Below are positions 21,542 to 31,125 of a stretch of 64,000 bases of DNA, in pieces. Position 1 is the stretch's first letter. Every line of letters begins with the position of its first letter. The notes beneath the pieces are model-generated. The model ran no database searches. It saw only the letters and a list, made by a program, of their open reading frames with translations, and was not told where the DNA came from. Origin of the DNA: Sycobia sp. Sy_11 (Eukaryota; Arthropoda; Insecta; Hymenoptera; Epichrysomallidae); NCBI GenBank assembly GCA_018907035.1, contig JACCIC010000216.1:758501-822500 (forward strand), read 5' to 3'. A program made the position numbers and the translations under genes.

Positions 21542-21799
21542 AACTAATATTACAGTATCTAATATTAATCTAGTTTTCTAAAAATGTACAATATTTTCTT
21601 AAATTACTTAGATGATTAACATATCATTTTAAATAAAGAAGTGTATGTATAAGAATAAATGAATATAAAAATAAATGGTTGAAATAGAAAACTGAACTGG
21701 AGAACCATAGTAGAGGACGATACAGCAAAGAAGAAGGTAAGTTAGAAAGAGTCACAAAGAAAATGCAATCGACCACCAAATGCGGGGGGAGGTTGGGGA

Positions 21800-22724
21800 G
21801 CCGCAGGCCCCCCCCCAAATCCCCGACGGCCAAATTTCTAGAATTTCATGAAATTCTTGGAATTTTAGGAAATTCTAAGAATTTTCTGAAAATTCTTACT
21901 GACCATGCCGGAATCGCACGCCAGGTTGTATGCTTGTATCCTTGCAAAAGGAGTAAATGTGATGTCGATGCTCGGTCTCTGTACGGAGGACCTAGCAGTG
22001 GTCTCGGCGGAGGTAGTAGGGATGGGGCGAATTGTTGTCGCATCTGCCTACCTATCGTATGACAATAAAGACAACCCCACTGGGGAGGTTCGGAGACTCG
22101 TGGAATATTGTAGAAGCAACAATCTTCCACTAGTCCTTAAATGTGATGCAAACTCGCACCATAGGGTGTGGGAGAGTACTAATACGAACCCAAGAGGTAC
22201 TAACTACTAGAGTGTCTTCCGGGTACAGACTTCGAGATACTCAATGTGGGCGACACCCCAACGTTCGGAAACAGGCTAAGGGAGCAGGTAATAGATATAA
22301 CTATCTGCTCAACTGGGTTAGATAATAAAATCTACGGATGGAGAGTGGAGGAGAGACACTGTCGGACCACTCTCTGATAACATACTCGCTGGGGACATGA
22401 GATGAGGAGGAGCCTAGGACTGTAAGGATTAAGCTGTAGGACTGTAATACCCTCATAAAGTGAGAGATAGAGAGGTGGATAACGGAAGAAAATAGCCGAC
22501 TATGGGAAACAAATGGAGTGTGCAGGCAGATTAAAGCCTTCACTTCCACAAATAATATAAAAGATTGGACCAGGGTTATTCTTGGCCTCAATCCAGCATG
22601 GTGACCGGAATAATTTCATTCTGGGAGGCCTTGCCGTTTATAGCGGCTGCTGGTTAAGGGAGGGTCGCGAAGGGTTTACCCATACGTCCGGAGGCCGGGA
22701 AGGCCCAACTCCTTAAACTAAATA

Positions 22725-22776
<52 letters not shown>

Positions 22777-22778
22777 GT
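21800..22778 (+). mobile_element. LOA-type non-LTR retrotransposon fragment with internal deletions
   Basis: It matches the - strand element at 47682-52476. The endonuclease part is at 21905-22210 (CILAKGVNVMSMLGLCT, SAYLSYDNKDNPTGEVRRLVEYC, CDANSHHRVWES). Pieces of the later EN domain follow to 22410. At 22495-22600 comes the C-terminal region (WETNGVCRQIKAFTSTNN) joined by a deletion to MVTGIISFWEALPFIAAAG. The 3' UTR GGTCGCGAAGGGTTTACCCAT...CCGGAGGCCGGGAAG and an (AAT)n tail (22722-22774) end it. The reverse transcriptase is missing. It lies inside the Polinton and so inserted later than that element. Confidence 0.85.
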
Positions 22779-22808
22779 GGAATTAAGAAAATATTTATTT
22801 CCTTTAGA

Positions 22809-23114
22809 ATGGATTTAGCCATTCTAAATAAAATTTCTGAGAGCGAGTTCTTGCCGAGGAAGAAATGTACGGAATTGGAGAAAAATCATCAATGCATGGT
22901 GACTGCTCTTAAGCAAGTCTCCACAAAATATGGTACCAAGGTCGTTGCTGAGCTGGACGACAACTTTCAAATATTCTTACCACAGAAGATATCGTCAGTA
23001 ATATTAAATGATAAAGAATTTTTCATTAATATGGCTAACAAAGCAAATAAGCTTTCTTTATTTATAGAGTTTCAGGGTGGTAGTTGTTTTAAGTTTAATA
23101 CTTCTACTTCTTAA
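22809..23114 (+). CDS. small Polinton-associated protein, function unknown
   Basis: The 101-residue frame is uninterrupted and starts with an ATG. A central stretch (MVTALKQVSTKYGTKVVAELDDNFQIFLP) has alternating strands that could form a small beta barrel such as an OB fold, and the C-terminal LFIEFQGGSCFKF is another beta-rich piece. I recall similar small proteins in insect Polintons but cannot name a family with certainty. Its place between the LOA fragment and the chromodomain fits an original Polinton gene. It might still be translated, as it has no breaks, but no promoter is apparent. Confidence 0.5.
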   Translation: MDLAILNKISESEFLPRKKCTELEKNHQCMVTALKQVSTKYGTKVVAELDDNFQIFLPQKISSVILNDKEFFINMANKANKLSLFIEFQGGSCFKFNTSTS

Positions 23115-23284
23115 GTAATAATAAATCATATAGTTTGATTTCTTTTCATTATTTATTTGTTAATAACAAAAAAACATGTATAACTTAATTACATAAATAA
23201 AAATTATAATCATCATACAATGTCTTTCTTATTTACTTTGAAATTATTTCCGTACACCTATGTTACTTATATTATGTCTTGTAT

Positions 23285-23521
23285 TCAATTAATTTCTTTT
23301 TTATTTATCCAACTATTATGCTCACCATTGAATCCTAACCATTTAACATATACGCGGTTACCACTCCGTTTTAGCACTTTTTCTACTAGATAAATTTCAG
23401 AATACTTAGGTGTGTAGCATTTTTCAAAAATATATTTTATTTTACTTATTCGTAAATTATCTCTGACATCGTATTTCGGTTTTTTCCTTGGTATCATCTC
23501 AATTGAAAAACCCTTTTTCAC
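23285..23521 (-). pseudogene. Polinton integrase C-terminal chromodomain (fragment)
   Basis: The 78-residue frame on the - strand ends in a chromodomain: YSEIYLVEKVLKRSGN, VYVKWLGFNGEHNSWI, with the aromatic residues Y, W, W in the places that bind methylated lysine. Retroviral-type integrases of Polintons carry such a chromodomain. The catalytic core is absent upstream; the sequence before 23521 is the next, oppositely oriented ORF. It is therefore the 3' remnant of the integrase gene. Confidence 0.7.
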
Positions 23522-23555
23522 CCGTTTTCATTTTCTTGGCTTACATTTTGAAGCT

Positions 23556-23890
23556 CAATTCCAGGATTTACTCCTCGTATTCTCAAGGAAAATATAGAAC
23601 ACCGTTCCGATTTAACAGTGAAAATATTGAAAATCAACGCACTCAGAGTTGAGTGTAACATTACTGCAGGAGCTTTCATTAACAATCAAAAGGTTCATAC
23701 TATTCATAAATTCTATCCCAGTGTTACTTCAGGATATAGAATCATAGAAATTCCATCACAGGTTATATATCTACCACTTAGTATTAAATGTATAGATAAT
23801 ATACAAGTTCGAATTGTCGATCAGGACGGTAATCTAGTTAATTTTCGAGAAGAGGAAATCACTGTTAGATTTCATATCAAATCTATATAA
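23556..23890 (+). CDS. conserved Polinton structural-type protein (5' end missing)
   Basis: The frame is open from about 23556, after a TGA, and has no convincing ATG near its start. It reads IPGFTPRILKENIEHRSDL, then INALRVECNITAG, HTIHKFYPSVTSGYRIIEIP and VRIVDQDGNLVNFREEEITV. This pattern recurs in insect Maverick/Polinton elements, in the gene set next to the major capsid gene. The beta-rich character suggests a minor virion or capsid-associated protein (inference). The start seems lost. Confidence 0.6.
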
Positions 23891-24072
23891 TGGGGATTGT
23901 TTATAATTCTAGCAAGCATATAAGTACTCCATCATGGCAATCGACAATCAGTCGATTGAAGAGTTTGAAACCGTTAACATTGAAGAACATTCACATCCTC
24001 AAAAGTCCTGCTCTAAAAGTTCGTGGAAAAAATTACCTGTATAATTCGTGGAAAAAATTACCTGCTTTCTGA
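23890..24072 (+). CDS. short Polinton ORF preceding the capsid gene
   Basis: The 60-residue frame starts at an ATG directly at the preceding stop and ends a few bases before the capsid ATG. WQSTISRLKSLKPLTLKNIHIL and a basic C-terminus are visible; small basic ORFs in this position are usual in Polintons. The C-terminal end contains a duplicated KNYLYNSWKKL-like segment produced by a short tandem duplication (24028-24062), so the end may be altered. Function unknown. Confidence 0.45.
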   Translation: MGIVYNSSKHISTPSWQSTISRLKSLKPLTLKNIHILKSPALKVRGKNYLYNSWKKLPAF

Positions 24073-24075
24073 AAA

Positions 24076-25314
24076 ATGGACGAAATACTAAAAATTCAAT
24101 CAGGTGTCGCATTCGATGGGTCAATTGCTCATTCTGAAATTTATGCACATCAACCATACACATCGCTAAACTTTGATCATAATGATGAAATTCGCATTTC
24201 CATCCAACACCAAGATCTGTGCCTTCTACTATCACGTAGTTCTATCCATAACTATGGAAAATTTCAAAAAACTGATGGAAATGCACCATCTAAATCTAGA
24301 TTTGTCAACAATGGTATTTGCCATTTTTTTGATGAATTTCGCTACGAAATTAATGGTGTTGAGATAGAGAAAAGTAAAAATGTTGGATTGAGTAGTATCA
24401 TGAAAGGATGGGCTTCGTTCAATACCAACGAGATGCTCATGCTTGAAAATGCAGGCTGGGTGGGCAATGAAGAAGCAACGTGAACTTTGATAGATAGGCA
24501 TTGAAACTTTGACGTTTCTATTCCTATAAGTACCATTTTGGGCTTCGCAGAAGATTACAAAAAAATGTAATTAATATGAAGCATGAAGTTATTCTGGTAA
24601 GATCAAGATCAGACCTGAATGCTATAATCCAGGAAGGTAATGCAGTTCTTAATAATACTACATATGAAGAATATAATATAAAAATAACAAAGATAGAATG
24701 ATTAATGCCTTATGTCATTGTTTCAGATAAACAAAAAATCCAACTTTTAAATTTCATCGGCAAAGATAATCCCATCTCAATTGGTTATCGTTCATGCGAA
24801 CTATTTGGATATCCTGTTCTACCAAGCGCCAATAAGCATGTGTGGACAGTGAAAACTTCCAGTCAATTGGAGAAACCACGTTATGTGATTCTCGGCTTAC
24901 AGACAAAAAAAATATGAAGCAAGCGCAAACGCCAGTAGTTTGGATCATTGCAATATTAGTAACGTGAGACTTTTTTTGAATTCTCAATATTATCCATGTA
25001 ATAATTTAAACCTTGACATACTTAATAATCAATACGCAGTACTGTATGACATGTATGCAAATTTCCAAAAAACATATTATACAATGGATCCTCAACTACT
25101 GTTTGCAAAGAAATAGTTTCTCTAGAATGAACCTCTCATAGTTATTGATTGCTCACGACAAAATGAATCTCTAAAGAGCGCTCCTGTAGATGTACGTTTA
25201 GAATTTAAGGCTAAAGAGAACTTTCCAGCCAATACTTCAGCTTATTACTTGATCTTGCACGATCGCATAGTTCAGTATAATCCCATCAGTGGAGATGTGA
25301 GAAAGGTTATTTAA
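24076..25314 (+). pseudogene. Polinton major capsid protein gene (double jelly-roll), broken
   Basis: The first 135 codons (24076-24483) are open and contain the N-terminal jelly-roll strands with SLNFDHNDEIRISIQHQDL, SRFVNNGICHFFDEFRYEINGVEIE and SSIMKGWASF, characteristic of Maverick/Polinton capsid proteins. A stop at 24481 and frame changes up to about 24700 follow. The C-terminal jelly roll reappears in pieces: 24705-24917 (IGYRSCELFGYPVLPS, QLEKPRYVILGLQT), then SQYYPCNNLNLDI, YDMYANFQKTYY, a stop near 25116 and the last strands to the stop at 25314. About 410 codons span the region, against 550-700 in intact family members. The gene cannot make a capsid. Confidence 0.82.
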
Positions 25315-25502
25315 ATAGATTAATAAAAAAAGAAAAAAGTAGTTGAATTTTATTTATTAAAAAAAGAAATTATTAAATTTATTAATTATTAATTATTAAT
25401 TAGAAATTATTTATTTATTAAAAAAAGAAAAGTAGTTGAATAGCACATAAAGGAGAATCGATGTCCCCTCTTCTCCAGACTTTGCTCAAAACAGAATGAG
25501 TA

Positions 25503-25653
25503 AGTCTATAGGCATTCTACTGCACTTAAAGTCTACTCACATCTAAAGTGTGCTATGTCCCCAGTAGGACCTAGTTGGGGGTTCAACACAGTTTTTAAGG
25601 GAGGGAGGTGTGCTAGAATGCCTATATGCTAGAATGCCTATAGCCTATCTACT
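25503..25653 (-). repeat. Polinton right terminal inverted repeat
   Basis: Reverse complement of 20263-20395, ending GCCTATCTACT, with an internal direct duplication of TAGAATGCCTATA. It is followed by the GCTCTA duplication at 25654-25659. Confidence 0.88.
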
Positions 25654-25683
25654 GCTCTATGTTTATATAATGGGCAGTATAAA

Positions 25684-25696
25684 AATTAAGGAAGGC
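25684..25696 (+). promoter_or_regulatory. copia polypurine tract
   Basis: The purine-rich AATTAAGGAAGGC precedes the 3' LTR start TGTTGGAATA directly, in the place where plus-strand priming occurs in LTR retrotransposons. Confidence 0.55.
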
Positions 25697-25967
25697 TGTT
25701 GGAATATGCGTATATAATTTTGTATGCTCCTTTAGAAAAACACTGCATGGCGCAGTATTGCAGATAGATAGCGTGCGCGGCGTACAAGAGAAGACGAAGG
25801 TGAAAGAGGGTGTGTATGCAGTAGAAACGTGCTGGGCCAATATAAGATGATATTGTGGCTGTATAATATTATATTGAGATTGATAAAGCAATAAAAGTAA
25901 AGGTGTAACCAAAATGGATTGGCAATAATGGACTTGTTTATTTATTAATTCAACGACGTTTCTAACA
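25697..25967 (+). repeat. copia 3' LTR
   Basis: It begins TGTTGGAATATG and ends GTTTCTAACA, giving TGTTGGAA...TTCTAACA near-inverted ends of 271 bp. The first part recurs at 8471-8645. An AATAAA lies at about 25889. With the pol pieces at 13020-14011 and 19956-20209 it shows that one copia element spanned the later gypsy and Polinton insertions. Confidence 0.8.
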
Positions 25968-26351
25968 AACTTATAAAAAGCAGAATTTTGAAAATATATT
26001 CATTCTTGTAACTTTCATCTTAAAGACTATTTTTACTTAAAATGGACTAGAATTTAAGTAAAAAATTTGTTCCGTATCAAATTCGTACGTAAATATATAA
26101 CTAGGCCGTCGATTGTTTATCATTGATAGCCGCTATTATTTACGTATAGCAAAATAATATAAAAAGTCCAATAAATAATGTGCAGATTTTTTAAAAGATA
26201 TATGTAGAAAATTAAAATTTTTTTATTTATATATTTATAATCTTCATTTATAATCTTTATTTGTATTGGGGTTTTACAGCTAGTGCCATATAAAATTTTA
26301 ATTTTTATCAAAAGTCATTAAGATCTTCGTAATTAGCACATCTTAAAATAT

Positions 26352-26416
<65 letters not shown>

Positions 26417-26611
26417 GTTTCAGCAAAACAGGATGAGTGATTAATCGGAAGTTTCTTCGGAAGCTGTAAATGAACAGTCAGTTGCGGGCATAATTTATTT
26501 CTCCTCGCATTTCTTTCAGAAAACTGTATTTTTCATTTTCCTGATGCTTTGCCCAGCATACTGAAGAAAACAAAAGAATTGAGAAGACTGACAGAGAGAA
26601 ATACAGAAACA

Positions 26612-26672
<61 letters not shown>

Positions 26673-27025
26673 AATGAAAAACGGTCTCCGGAAGTTTAAA
26701 TACAGCAAAGCACTATATTCAGTATAGAGCTGTAGAGCGGATATGGGCGTGAACAGCTTCTCCTTCGCTGGTCCTCTGCTCTGCCTCTGACTACTCTGAC
26801 TGTAAGCAGTAAACAGTCAATGTATTTTTTTCAGTGTATCTACAATGTTGATTGTAGATGATGTTCATTCATGTCAGCATAGTCTGATATTTTCAAAGTC
26901 AAACATATGGAGTTTGGCTTTTTGAGCTTGGAATAGCGCCCTCTATACAAGTCTAAAACTTGACACACGCCTCCCATAAGGATTACACATCTTCCCTTGG
27001 ACTTTCTGCTAATGCCATCTAATAT
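25968..27025. other. non-coding DNA with (CA)n and (GA)n tracts
   Basis: Contains a 62-bp (CA)n tract at 26353-26414 and a (GA)n tract at about 26616-26669. The Ser-Leu frame at 26478-26708 is produced by the GA tract. I see no gene. Confidence 0.7.
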
Positions 27026-27029
27026 TAGT

Positions 27030-27345
27030 GATAATATGAAGAAATTGCCGATGCCATATACAAAGCGCTCGACAATTTTCGAGAGCCATAAACGTGCACC
27101 CTTCATAGGGCCAACTGCTGTACTAACGCGCCAACGCGTAGTCACTGCTATATTTGAGATAATGAGGAGTGATTGCCGATGTCATATACGAATGACTTAA
27201 CAATTTTCGAGCGTCGTGAACGTGCGCTCTCCATAAGGTCAACTGCTACATTAATGAGCCAATGCGACGTCACAGTTACGTCAGCATAAATTAGTGTGCA
27301 CATTTGCCTACGTCACAACTCGTGACGTAGGCAATAAATATATAT
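27030..27345 (+). repeat. hairpin repeat, two tandem copies (copies 2 and 3)
   Basis: 27038-27160 and 27167-27340 both begin GATTGCCGATG or GAAATTGCCGATGCC and match 8646-8830. The second ends in an 11-bp perfect stem GCCTACGTCAC / GTGACGTAGGC with loop AACTC (27306-27332). The stem is conserved against copy 1 while the loop differs, and CAATAAATAT follows in both. Confidence 0.65.
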
Positions 27346-27630
27346 AGATATAGTGGTACGCTTCTGTCCAATGCGACATTGCTGTTTTGGTTTGAATCGC
27401 ACAGAGACTAGGACAAAGAATATATAATATGCGCATGAGCATCAAAAAACAATTCAGAGCCAAACTCTAATGCCAGCTTTATAATGCAGACGAATTTTTT
27501 ATTCTGCAAAAAGCAAGACTTTCCTTTCTTCTATTGTGAATATTTGAAATTGAGTCTTATGATTTTGTACTAAAATGGATAGTCCTTAATTAGTTAAAAA
27601 AATTCATTTTTAATGTTTAATGCTTATATA
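27346..27630 (+). repeat. dispersed repeat, copy 2 (first copy 10821-11127)
   Basis: Aligns end to end with 10821-11127 (GATATAGTGGTACGCTTCTGTCC ... TTTAATGCTTATATATTAT). Here it follows the hairpin repeat without a gap, which suggests that the two are parts of one larger unclassified element. Confidence 0.65.
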
Positions 27631-28075
27631 TTATGAAGCGAACTTAGTTTCCGACTTTTTTTAACGGACAAAAGACATTTATGATGGAAAATAGATATAC
27701 GTTGGCGTAATCAAAATATTTTCCATCATTTTCTATGACTTTTTCCTATCTTTTTGGAAATATGGCGATACCGTGGAACAAGAACGATGTTCTTGAACAT
27801 GTCGGAAGTGTGTATCAACAAGGTCGTACTGCATCAATCTGAATAGGTGGTAATTAGAAGGTGCTATATTCGGGTGCGGCGGTTTTTCTCATTCCAGCTC
27901 GAACAGGGTCTTTTTGACGGCTTTCACAACATGTGGCCGAGCGTTGTCATGCAAGAGGCTGACTTTTCACCTATTGCTTCTGTTTGCTAATCTATGTTCG
28001 ATCAATTTATCAAGAAAGTAAAGAACATGTGCAACGAGTGGATGTCCACACGGAAATGGAACATAAGATCGCTAA
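27631..28075 (-). mobile_element. mariner remnant, 3' half of transposase
   Basis: The left terminus GCGAACTTAGTTTCCGA matches the start of the mariner at 60249-60975. On the - strand, degraded frames contain LLHDNARPHVVKAVKK and PPHPNIAPSNYHLF, the mariner D..D motifs, and FHGIAIFPKR..EKVIENDGKYFDYA near the C-terminus. The 5' half is missing; the R1-clade element begins next to it. Confidence 0.7.
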
Positions 28076-28152
28076 ACTGTGAAGTGTTCGCCACTATCAT
28101 ATGAGAAGAGCGTTTAGAATATAGTGCACCAGGCCATCTGGCAAATGCACTC

Positions 28153-29781
28153 ATGAAGCATATCTCTGAAGCATGTGATGCGTCGATGACTAGGACTAAG
28201 AGCGCATTGAAACATCGTCAATCTGTCTACTGGTGGACTAATGAAATTGCAGAATTGTGCAAAGAATGTCATCGCGCACGTAGACTTGCCCAGAGAGCCC
28301 GCACCTACCGTGATACGTTTAATAGTTTATTTAAAGAAGCACAGAGAGCGCTTGTCAAGGTCATTAAGGCAAGCAAGCGTCGATGCTGGCTTGAACTGTG
28401 TGCAGAGGCCAACAATGACTTATGGGGACGACCATACAAAACAGTCATGGCACGATTGAGTAGGGCACCAATACAACCCACTAGCACGGTGTTGATTGAT
28501 AAGATTGTTTCCGCTCTCTTTCCCAATGACATCCATGGGACTGTACTGCGCACGCAACACTCGGACGATATACCTCCTATAACAGAAATGGAGCTACATA
28601 ATGCTTACGCTAAGACTAGAGACAATGCTGCACCTGGCCCTGATGGTATCCCTAATGCGGCAGTTAAGTTGTCGATACAGAAGAATCCAGCTATATTTCT
28701 AAAAGTATATAATGCTTGTCTTCTTGAGGGTATTTTTCTTGATTGCTGGAAAACTCAAACGTTAGTCCTGTTACCTAAGGGCAATAAGCCACTTGATGAT
28801 CCTTCATCATACAGGCCATTGTGTATGCTCGACACGGTAGGTAAAATATTTGAAAAAATAATATGTAGCCGATTAGAAGCATTCACTGAAGGATTGCATG
28901 GCTTATCCTCACGCCAATTTGGATTTCGGAAATCAAAATCAACAGTCGATGCCATTAAACTGGTAGTGTGTACCGCAAGAAATGCAATCAGTGGTAAGAG
29001 ATGGAAAGGTGGCACTAAACAGTATTGTGCCATTATCGCTCTAGATGTCAAGAATGCCTTTAATTCAGCGCGCTGGTCTTCTATTATGAGTTCTCTTAAA
29101 GAGTTCGGAGTACCTGGTTATTTACAGAATGTCGTGGCCAGCTACTTTGAGAATAGGATAATATTATACCGAACGGATGAAGGCACTGTATCGCATAAGG
29201 TTACTGCGGGAGTCCCCCAGGGCTCAGTTATGGGACCTATATTGTGGAATATTATGTATGATGGCGTGTTGAGGATTCCACAACCGCCTGGTTCAATAAC
29301 AGTAGGGTACGCCGACGATATCGCTCTAGTAGTGACGGCTAAGACCCTTGATGAACTTACTGAAAATGCCAATGAGGCAATCAGCAACATCAGTAGATGG
29401 ATTAAGACGGCTGGTCTACAATTAGCGGAGCACAAGACAGAAGTAGTTCTTATCAGCAGTCGTAAGAAGGTAGATAGTATTACTCTTAAAGTTGGTAGCT
29501 GCCGCATTAGTTCTGCGCCATCTTTACGATACTTGGGTGTCCAGCTTGATGCCAGGTTAAATTTCAAAGAACATCTAAAGATATCTGGCGAAAAAGCGCA
29601 ACGAGTTTCAGCTGCCTTGTGTCGGCTCATGCCTAACATTGGTGGCCCACGTCCACCCCAGAGGAAACTATTAGCTTATGTTGTTAATTCTGTCAGCATG
29701 TATGCAGCACCAATCTGGCATCATGCATGCGGAATTAAATTGTATTGTGAGTTGGCCATTGCGGCCCGTCGTCGCTCCTGA
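28153..29781 (+). CDS. R1-clade ORF2: reverse transcriptase (long open part)
   Basis: The 542-residue frame is open across the whole RT domain. It includes AAPGPDGIPNAAVKLS, SSYRPLCMLDTVGKIFEKII, SSRQFGFRKSKSTVDAI, the active-site region IIALDVKNAFNSARWSSI, AGVPQGSVMGPILWNI and VGYADDIALVV with the YADD catalytic pair, followed by the thumb (LRYLGVQLDARLNFKEH). The upstream part (YWWTNEIAELCKECHRARR) is the typical EN-RT linker of R1-type ORF2. The true N-terminus is missing, and the ATG at 28153 is only the first in frame. A stop at 29779 separates it from the C-terminal piece. The enzyme would prime cDNA at a nicked target. Confidence 0.85.
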   Translation: MKHISEACDASMTRTKSALKHRQSVYWWTNEIAELCKECHRARRLAQRARTYRDTFNSLFKEAQRALVKVIKASKRRCWLELCAEANNDLWGRPYKTVMARLSRAPIQPTSTVLIDKIVSALFPNDIHGTVLRTQHSDDIPPITEMELHNAYAKTRDNAAPGPDGIPNAAVKLSIQKNPAIFLKVYNACLLEGIFLDCWKTQTLVLLPKGNKPLDDPSSYRPLCMLDTVGKIFEKIICSRLEAFTEGLHGLSSRQFGFRKSKSTVDAIKLVVCTARNAISGKRWKGGTKQYCAIIALDVKNAFNSARWSSIMSSLKEFGVPGYLQNVVASYFENRIILYRTDEGTVSHKVTAGVPQGSVMGPILWNIMYDGVLRIPQPPGSITVGYADDIALVVTAKTLDELTENANEAISNISRWIKTAGLQLAEHKTEVVLISSRKKVDSITLKVGSCRISSAPSLRYLGVQLDARLNFKEHLKISGEKAQRVSAALCRLMPNIGGPRPPQRKLLAYVVNSVSMYAAPIWHHACGIKLYCELAIAARRRS

Positions 29782-29784
29782 ATA

Positions 29785-30399
29785 CGTATTATTAGTGGTT
29801 ACAGGACGGTATCCACCGACGCAGCTGAGGTACTTGCCGGAATTCTTCCTTTCGATTTAGCTGCAGATGAACTGGCTAGGCTGCATAACATATGTAAAGC
29901 CGCAGTGGATTCTCTACAAGGTGCTAAAAACGTGGAACGTAATCGTTCTATAGAAATATGGCAAAATCGATGGACCGATTCTAGCAAAGGCCGATGGTCT
30001 TATCGTATCCTTCCAGACATACACAGATGGATCAACAGGAAACACGGGGAATTAGATTTCCGCCTAACTCAGTTGTTGACTGGACATGGTTGTTTTAGGT
30101 CCTATTTCCACCGCTTTCACCTGGATAATAATGATCTCTGCCCGATCTGTCCGACTTTGGTCGAGGATGCTGAGCATATATTAGTGAGCTGCCTTCGTTT
30201 TAGAACACAACGTGAGCACTTGATGAACATCATCAATAAGCCAATAAGACCAGAGAGCATCCTATCAATAATGCTGGAATCTTCTGAAAACTGGAAGGCA
30301 GTAGCCAGTTTCGCAAAAGAGGTGATGACCAAACTTAGATATGCCGATAGAACTAGGCGAATCGCCCAGGATGAACCAGGCCAACTGATCCTATTTTAA
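29785..30399 (+). pseudogene. R1-clade ORF2 C-terminal region with CCHC-type knuckle
   Basis: The frame from 29905 to 30399 continues the ORF2: GRWSYRILPDIHRWINRKHGE, LTQLLTGHGCFRSYFHRF and CPICPTLVEDAEHILVSC (a Cys-Cys-His-Cys knuckle), the standard end of R1-clade ORF2. It ends with a stop at 30397-30399. It is out of frame with the RT stretch, so a frameshift and a stop near 29780 break the protein. Confidence 0.8.
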
Positions 30400-30567
30400 G
30401 ATACAGAGGACGAACACCGAACCCCTGATCACCTGTGTGGATGGGGGACGTAGGATAGTGTCATAAGAAGAGGAGTCGTATAGGCTAACTAACAGCCCCG
30501 CCGAAGGAATATTCCCGGATAGTTCCGGCGGGATGCTGGTTTCGAGAGGCCACTAGTGCAGAGCTTG

Positions 30568-30569
<2 letters not shown>

Positions 30570-30616
<47 letters not shown>
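30570..30616 (+). repeat. (CA)n microsatellite at the 3' junction of the R1-clade element
   Basis: Perfect CA tract of 47 bases, followed by a short degenerate part and a (TA)n tract at about 30627-30648. Confidence 0.95.
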
Positions 30617-30617
<1 letters not shown>

Positions 30618-30649
30618 GACACACACTCATATATATATATATATATATG

Positions 30650-31070
30650 TATTGTAAACGCCCAAATCGGTGCTTGCGCTAACTGTATATTCAAAACCGC
30701 GGGTGTTCGCGCGCGATCACGAAGCTTTTGTCATTTAACCACGAAGTGCGTGCTGTGCGAAAGAAGAAGGTAAGGAACGATGAAAGGAGCAAGTGCTCCT
30801 CCCTTCTGCTTCGAATAACCGAACGACCAACTCGGATGCCCTCGACGCCAATAGCTCTAACCAGAAACAATACCAGCCCCGAACATTGAGAGGCTAAAGA
30901 GGACTCAGCTACCCTGTCATGCAGAAGGCTCATCGGGGTGTTCTGTGAAGGATATCTTGCTAAACACCAGTGAACCCGGTGTGAGGATGCGTCTGTATCT
31001 CAGTGCCCAGGCCAAAAGCTCGGATTACCACCAGAGTGAGAGAGAGAGAGTAAGCGTCTGCGAAGGACGC

Positions 31071-31125
<55 letters not shown>

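Larger units (their letters stand above)
20263..25653 (+). mobile_element. Maverick/Polinton remnant (5.4 kb) with both ends and 6-bp TSD
   Basis: Inverted terminal repeats of about 135-150 bp (20263-20395 and about 25503-25653) begin AGTAGATAGGC and end GCCTATCTACT, the AG...CT termini typical of Polintons. The 6-bp duplication GCTCTA flanks the element at 20257-20262 and 25654-25659, also the Polinton size. Inside are a broken double-jelly-roll major capsid gene, two or three small Polinton-type ORFs and an integrase-type chromodomain. Full-length Polintons are 15-20 kb with a protein-primed DNA polymerase, ATPase and protease, none of which I see. This is a large internal deletion derivative, inserted just after the copia pol stop codon. 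Confidence 0.87.
28080..30569 (+). mobile_element. R1-clade non-LTR retrotransposon, 5'-truncated, abutting a (CA)n tract
   Basis: The endonuclease end is missing; the sequence starts in the EN-RT linker and runs through RT, the C-terminal zinc-knuckle region and a 3' UTR. The 3' end (GAGCTTGCT) joins directly to (CA)n at 30570-30616. Some R1-clade elements of insects, such as Waldo-type ones, insert into ACAY repeats, which matches this junction. No poly(A) tail is seen. Confidence 0.8.

Noticed and set aside
28755..29639. Minus-strand open frames of 98 and 165 codons
   Set aside because: They are antisense shadows of the R1-clade RT frame.
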